Source: TMP-86 sp044226865
Lineage (GTDB): Bacteria; Pseudomonadota; Gammaproteobacteria; Steroidobacterales; Steroidobacteraceae
Direction: 5' to 3'
Length of the DNA stretch: 64,000 nt
Assembly: GCA_044226865.1 (NCBI GenBank)
Contig: JBGAGE010000002.1
Location: 496,001 to 560,000 of the forward strand
Part shown: positions 60,025-64,000 of the stretch, in pieces
Position numbering within the stretch: position 1 is the first letter of the stretch
Layout: every line of letters starts with the position of its first letter
The notes under the pieces: generated by a model
The model's database searches: none
What the model was told of the DNA's origin: nothing
The model's input: only the letters and a program-made list of their open reading frames with translations
Program-made: the position numbers and the translations under genes

Positions 60025-61212
60025 GTGAAGATCCTCAAGGTATCCGATGTGTACTTTCCCCGCGTCAACGGGGTGTCGACGTCCATCCAAACCTTCAGCG
60101 AGGACCTGATCACCCTGGGGCACGAAGTGGCGCTGGTCGCACCGGCCTACGGAAAGGGAACGACCTCACCTGAATGCCGGCGGGTACCGGCACGCGCAGT
60201 GCCGGGCGACCCCGAGGACCGCGTCATGAGCTGGCGCGCGCTGAATGCTAGCCTGGCGGCGTTGCCCGCCGACATAGACGCCGTGCACATCCACACACCA
60301 TTCCTGGCGCACTACGCGGGGGTTCGGTTCGCGCGGGCGCGGCGCATTCCGGTGGTCGCTACCTACCACACACTGTTCGAGGAGTACCTGCACCACTACG
60401 TGCCTATCCTTCCCCGCGCGCTCACGCGGCCGGCGGCACGCTGGTTCAGCCGCGAGCAATGCAACCAGCTCGATGCCATCGTGGCACCCTCGAAGGCCAT
60501 GCGCGAGGCGCTGTTGGAATACGGGGTGCGCAAGCCCATCACGATCCTGCCGACCGGGCTGCCCGCCTCGCGTTTCGCGGCGGGAAATGGCGCGGAATTC
60601 CGCCGACGCCATGGCATCGCGCAGGGACGGCCGTTGCTGCTGTTCGTGGGCCGCGCGGCACACGAAAAAAACATCGACTTCCTGCTGCGCATGCTGCCGG
60701 GCGTGCTGCGGAAGGCCCCCGAGGCTTTGCTGCTGATCGCAGGCGAAGGACCGGCGGTAGCGGCTTTGAAGCGGGTGGCGGCCGGGGTCGGCGTGGCGGA
60801 CCAGGTGCGCTTCCTGGGCTACTTCGACCGCAACACCGAACTCCTGGATTGCTACGCAGCCGCGGACGTGTTCGTGTTCGCCTCGCTCACGGAAACACAG
60901 GGACTGGTGCTGCTCGAGGCCATGGCCCAGGGCGTGCCCGTGGTCGCCATAGCACGCATGGGAACCATCGACATCCTGGAGCCACAAAGGGGCTGCCGGC
61001 AGGCGCCGGCCAACGAGACTGGATTCGCGCAAGTGGTGGCCAGAGTGTTGTCGGAGGAAGCGACGCGCAAACGCCTCGGCGAGGAGGCGCGGATCTATGC
61101 CAATGAGTGGTCGTCGGCTGCGCAGGCAAGGCGGCTGGCGGAGATTTACACCGGCCTGTGCTTGGGAAACGAGGTGTCCGCGGCGGCACTGCCCCTGGCA
61201 GCCGGCGACTGA
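60025..61212 (+). CDS. GT4-family glycosyltransferase
   Basis: A 395-residue GT-B enzyme. N-terminal KVSDVYFPRVNGVSTSIQTF and HTPFLAHYAG are typical of GT4 family lipid or sugar glycosyltransferases (for example diacylglycerol glucosyltransferases); the donor site includes LLFVGRAAHEKNIDFLL and the EX7E-like SLTETQGLVLLEAMAQG. Start GTG 60025 because ATG 60021 is out of frame. Likely co-transcribed with pepQ. Glycan or lipid acceptor unknown. Confidence 0.85.
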   Translation: MKILKVSDVYFPRVNGVSTSIQTFSEDLITLGHEVALVAPAYGKGTTSPECRRVPARAVPGDPEDRVMSWRALNASLAALPADIDAVHIHTPFLAHYAGVRFARARRIPVVATYHTLFEEYLHHYVPILPRALTRPAARWFSREQCNQLDAIVAPSKAMREALLEYGVRKPITILPTGLPASRFAAGNGAEFRRRHGIAQGRPLLLFVGRAAHEKNIDFLLRMLPGVLRKAPEALLLIAGEGPAVAALKRVAAGVGVADQVRFLGYFDRNTELLDCYAAADVFVFASLTETQGLVLLEAMAQGVPVVAIARMGTIDILEPQRGCRQAPANETGFAQVVARVLSEEATRKRLGEEARIYANEWSSAAQARRLAEIYTGLCLGNEVSAAALPLAAGD

Positions 61213-61258
61213 GATATTTCCTGTAACCCCGCCGGATCCACGAATCGACCGGGCGGTC

Positions 61259-61310
61259 CCCAACCTTGCGGCGGTTGGGATGATGCCGGCCCGCCACGCG
61301 GCGGGCCGGC
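61259..61310. terminator. two tandem hairpins between the GT4 and mscL genes
   Basis: CCCAACC...GGTTGGG (61259-61265/61273-61279) is followed by the 11-bp stem GCCGGCCCGCC-ACGC-GGCGGGCCGGC (61285-61310). Convergent genes meet here, so a bidirectional terminator is likely. There is no strong T tract on either strand. Eight bases separate the second hairpin from the mscL stop. Confidence 0.5.
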
Positions 61311-61318
61311 AAACCCTG

Positions 61319-61714
61319 TCAGCGCTTGACCAACGCGTTGCGGATTTCTTCCAGCAACACTTCCGAGCGCGGCGGGGGCGGAGGCGGTGCGGCCGGATCG
61401 GGCTTCTTCAGGCGGTTGAGGGCGCGGATCGCCATGAAGATGACCATGGCGATGATCAGGAAATCGAACACCGACTGCAGGAAGGAGCCGTACTTCAACA
61501 GCACGGGCGTCTTGCCATCAGCCCCCATGCCGAGGTTCACGGCGAGATCGGTGAAGTTGACCCCACCAATGACCTTGCCCAGCACGGGCATCACGACATC
61601 ACCCACGAAGGAGGAAACGATCTTGCCGAATGCACCGCCGATGATCACACCGACGGCCAGATCGACCACGTTTCCTTTCATGGCAAATTCTTTGAATTCC
61701 GACGCAAAACTCAT
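61319..61714 (-). CDS. mscL: large-conductance mechanosensitive channel
   Basis: A 131-residue membrane channel releasing solutes under hypo-osmotic shock. N-terminal SFASEFKEFAMKGNVVDLAVGVIIGGAFG is the MscL signature including TM1; TM2 is FLIIAMVIFMAIRALN. A Pro tract (AAPPPPPPRSE) links to the cytoplasmic helix LLEEIRNALVK. AAGGAGC precedes the ATG. Confidence 0.96.
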   Translation of the reverse strand: MSFASEFKEFAMKGNVVDLAVGVIIGGAFGKIVSSFVGDVVMPVLGKVIGGVNFTDLAVNLGMGADGKTPVLLKYGSFLQSVFDFLIIAMVIFMAIRALNRLKKPDPAAPPPPPPRSEVLLEEIRNALVKR

Positions 61715-62069
61715 TTTCCAGCTCCTTGCTTGATGGGGGAGCGAAGATTACGTTAATCCAAATCCCTACGCAAAAGCGCTTCGCATTAATGCATCGCATC
61801 TTGTTTCTTCGTCCTGCGTCGGCGGGGTTGGGCGGTGCGCGGCGGGAGAGCGGATTTTCGCGTGTTAAGCGCGTCCGCTTTGACGCGCCGGACGCGCTGA
61901 GTACGAGGGTGGACTCTTGAGATGAGCGAATGATGCGCTAGCGTCCGACCGCGTCAAAACGATGCCTTTCACGCGCGCCCACGCGGAAATCCGTGTACCG
62001 GTCCGCGCGCTCAAGCGCTTTCTTTCCAAGCGGCGGCTGCAACATCAAAGTTGCAGCTTGTGAATCAGA
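61715..62069. other. 355-bp gap between mscL and rplQ
   Basis: No supportable gene. It holds a perfect 10-bp inverted repeat AGCGCGTCCG/CGGACGCGCT with an 11-base loop (61868-61898) and a GCTGCAAC-ATCAAA-GTTGCAGC hairpin just after the rplQ stop (62036-62057). The rest shows nothing recognisable; the mscL promoter must lie at its left end. Confidence 0.6.
62036..62057 (-). terminator. putative alpha-operon terminator hairpin
   Basis: GCTGCAAC-ATCAAA-GTTGCAGC, 8-bp perfect stem and 6-base loop, 12 bases after the rplQ stop on the minus strand. No U tract follows, so efficiency is uncertain. Confidence 0.45.
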
Positions 62070-62555
62070 TCAAGCAGCAGCGCGTTTACGCTTCGGCTTG
62101 GCTTCCGCTTCGGATTCGTCGGCAGCCTTCTTCGGCGCTGCCTTCTTCTTCGCCTTGGGCTTCTCGCCGGCATCAGCCGCGGGAGCTTCGGCCTTGGCAG
62201 GACCATCGACGAGCTGCACGAGAGCCATGTCGGCCGTGTCGCCCGGGCGCATTTCCATCTTGAGGATGCGGGTATAGCCGCCGGCGCGCGCCTTGAAGCG
62301 GGGACCAAGGTCACCGAACAATTTGTCGACCACGGCTTCGTCGCGCAGGCGCGCGAAGGCGATGCGGCGCTTGGCCTGCGAATCGATCTTCGCCAGCGTG
62401 ATCAAGGGCTCGACCACGCGGCGCAGTTCCTTGGCCTTGGGCACGGTGGTGCGGATGGTCTCGTGACGCAGGAGCGAGGTGGCCATGTTGCGCAGCATCG
62501 CGTGGCGGTGCGAGGAGTTGCGGGAGAGCTGACGCCCGATATTTCTATGACGCAT
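62070..62555 (-). CDS. rplQ: 50S ribosomal protein L17 with Lys/Ala-rich C-terminal extension
   Basis: A 161-residue protein. The L17 core (about 1-118) starts MRHRNIGRQLSRNSSHRHAM and includes LLRHETIRTTVPKAKELRRV. The last about 42 residues (AKAEAPAADAGEKPKAKKK...PKRKRAAA) form a charged tail not found in E. coli L17 (127 aa). It follows rpoA with a 35-bp gap and ends the alpha operon. Confidence 0.96.
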   Translation of the reverse strand: MRHRNIGRQLSRNSSHRHAMLRNMATSLLRHETIRTTVPKAKELRRVVEPLITLAKIDSQAKRRIAFARLRDEAVVDKLFGDLGPRFKARAGGYTRILKMEMRPGDTADMALVQLVDGPAKAEAPAADAGEKPKAKKKAAPKKAADESEAEAKPKRKRAAA

Positions 62556-62590
62556 GTTCTTTCAGACCTGATTTTCTTGAAGCCGCGTCT

Positions 62591-63595
62591 TCAGACGCCG
62601 TCGCGCTCGTCGTCGCGCTTGAGGCCCGGGGGCGGCCAGTTGTCCACGCGCATGCCGAGGGTCAGGCCGTGGCTTTCCAGCACTTCCTTGATCTCGGTGA
62701 GCGACTTCTTGCCGAGGTTCGGCGTGCGCAGCAATTCCACTTCCGTGCGCTGCACCAGATCGCCGATGTAATGGATGTTCTCGGCCTTGAGGCAGTTGGC
62801 GCTGCGCACGGTGAGCTCGAGCTCGTCCACGGGACGCAGCAGGATGGGATCGAACTGCGTTTCGGTGGACTTGGACACCGACTCGTCCTGGCCCTGCAGA
62901 TCCACGAACACCGACAGCTGGTCCTTGAGGATGCCGCCGGCGCGCCGGATGGCTTCCTCGGGGTCGATCGTGCCGTTGGTCTCGATGTCCAGGATGAGCT
63001 TGTCGAGGTCGGTGCGCTGCTCGACGCGCGCGCTTTCCACGTTGTAGGTCACTTTACGGACCGGGCTGAACGAGGCGTCGAGTTGCAGGCGGCCGATGGG
63101 ACGGGACTGCTCTTCGAAAGCCGCGCGCTGCACGGCGGGACGGTAGCCACGGCCACGCTCCACCTTCAGCGACATGGACAGCTCGCCGGCCTTGGTCAGG
63201 TTGGCGATGACCAGGTCCGGGTTGAGGATCTCGAGGTCGTGATCGCCGGCGATGTCGCCCGCGGTGACGGGACCCGGGCCCTTCTTGTGCAGGCGCACTT
63301 CGGCCACATCGCGCGTGTGCATGCGGATGGCCACGGCCTTGAGGTTCAACAGGATGTCGACCACGTCTTCCTGCACGCCTTCGATGGCGGTGTACTCATG
63401 CAGCACGCCTTCGATTTCGACCTCCGTGATGGCCGCGCCGGGCAGCGAGGACAGCAGCACGCGACGCAGGGCATTGCCCAGCGTGTGGCCAAAGCCGCGT
63501 TCGAACGGCTCGATGACGATGCGTGCATGGCGCGGCGACTGCGGCTGCACCTTGACGACACGGGGCTTCAAAAATTCGTTGATCGAACCCTGCAT
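62591..63595 (-). CDS. rpoA: RNA polymerase subunit alpha
   Basis: A 334-residue subunit. The N-terminal dimerisation domain (about 1-235; FERGFGHTLGNALRRVLLSSL) and the CTD (about 250-320; NCLKAENIHYIGDLVQRTE, TPNLGKKSLTEIKEVL) are both present. Start ATG 63595 (MQGSINEFLKPR) is the usual one; the frame further 5' has no conserved residues. rpsD lies 57 bases upstream. Confidence 0.97.
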   Translation of the reverse strand: MQGSINEFLKPRVVKVQPQSPRHARIVIEPFERGFGHTLGNALRRVLLSSLPGAAITEVEIEGVLHEYTAIEGVQEDVVDILLNLKAVAIRMHTRDVAEVRLHKKGPGPVTAGDIAGDHDLEILNPDLVIANLTKAGELSMSLKVERGRGYRPAVQRAAFEEQSRPIGRLQLDASFSPVRKVTYNVESARVEQRTDLDKLILDIETNGTIDPEEAIRRAGGILKDQLSVFVDLQGQDESVSKSTETQFDPILLRPVDELELTVRSANCLKAENIHYIGDLVQRTEVELLRTPNLGKKSLTEIKEVLESHGLTLGMRVDNWPPPGLKRDDERDGV

Positions 63596-63652
63596 GGATA
63601 CCACCTGCTTGTAGAAATCGCGATGCGCGAATCGCGCGCACCGCGCAACCAA

Positions 63653-64000
63653 TTACTTCGAATACAACTCGACGACGAGGCTTTCGTTGATGTCGGGGAG
63701 GAATTCCTGGCGGTCCGGAACGGACTTGAGGAGGCCCGAGAACTTCTTGTCGTCCACTTCCACCCAGTCCGGGAAACCCACCTGCGCGGCAATGGCAAGC
63801 GCCGCCGTCACACGCGTCTGCTTCTGCGCCTTCTCGCGCAGGGAGACCACATCGCCGGCCTTGCACTGGTAGGAGGCGATGTTCACCAACTGGCCGTTCA
63901 CCGCCACCGCCTTGTGGCTGACGAGCTGGCGGGCCTCGGCACGCGTGGCTGCGAAACCCATGCGGTACACCACGTTGTCCAGGCGGCACTCGAGCATCTT
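63653..64000 (-). CDS. rpsD: 30S ribosomal protein S4, C-terminal part (5' end outside window)
   Basis: The last 115 codons of S4 are present; the start lies beyond 64000. The S4 RNA-binding domain is clear: RLDNVVYRMGFAATRAEAR, LVSHKAVAVNG and the C-terminal NESLVVELYSK. S4 nucleates 30S assembly and represses its own operon. It is followed by rpoA and rplQ, the standard end of the alpha operon. Confidence 0.96.
   Translation of the reverse strand, partial: KMLECRLDNVVYRMGFAATRAEARQLVSHKAVAVNGQLVNIASYQCKAGDVVSLREKAQKQTRVTAALAIAAQVGFPDWVEVDDKKFSGLLKSVPDRQEFLPDINESLVVELYSK

Overview
The window is 64 kb of GC-rich chromosomal DNA from a gammaproteobacterium. The gene orders miaB-ybeZ-ybeY-corC-lnt, leuS-lptE, holA-nadD-rsfS-rlmH and maf-rng-yhdP-tldD, plus YhdP, SlyX, LptE and HolA themselves, are hallmarks of that class. 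High GC, frequent GTG/TTG starts, ATGA stop-start overlaps, a MauG-type peroxidase and many beta-oxidation genes suggest the Xanthomonadales/Nevskiales/Steroidobacter side. That placement is inference and was not tested by phylogeny. No rRNA, tRNA, IS element, integrase, phage gene or CRISPR array was seen.

Layout. (1) 1-2.1 kb: end of a surface-polysaccharide/lipid type island (FkbM methyltransferase fragment, second methyltransferase, fatty acid desaturase). (2) 2.1-13.85 kb, minus strand: two small proteins, then the housekeeping run holA-nadD-rsfS-rlmH-maf-rng-yhdP-nitrilase-tldD, mostly joined by short overlaps. (3) 13.9-40.1 kb: an accessory block. It holds two SDRs, a nitronate monooxygenase, a lipoate-ligase-like protein, a VOC protein, an enoyl-CoA hydratase, slyX, a TetR-thiolase-FadJ-acyl-CoA dehydrogenase operon with a perfect operator-like palindrome, feoA-feoB with a Fur box, HIT/prolyl aminopeptidase/GNAT genes, an MFS-PlsC lysophospholipid fusion, an MltF-like transglycosylase, an MFS exporter, and a periplasmic redox module (4-TM protein, FMN-binding protein, outer-membrane porin, di-heme peroxidase and divergent ApbE). 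(4) 40.1-49.0 kb, minus strand: miaB-ybeZ-ybeY-corC-lnt-leuS-lptE plus two extra genes. (5) 49.0-61.7 kb: def, ssb, MFS, uvrA, an orphan BtuF-like protein, aromatic aminotransferase, HDOD protein, GNAT, Ala/Pro lipoprotein, pepQ, a GT4 glycosyltransferase and mscL. (6) 62.0-64 kb: end of the alpha ribosomal operon (rpsD-rpoA-rplQ).

The main points of interest are two. First, a flavin/heme redox module at 34.8-39.3 kb has a Fur-like site in its divergent promoter region. Its parts make biochemical sense together: ApbE attaches FMN covalently to the FMN-binding protein, a multi-His membrane protein could feed it electrons, and a di-heme protein and a porin sit in the same operon. Second, the leuS-lptE-holA-nadD gene order common in gammaproteobacteria is split here by about 27 kb of accessory genes, with both halves still in the same orientation.
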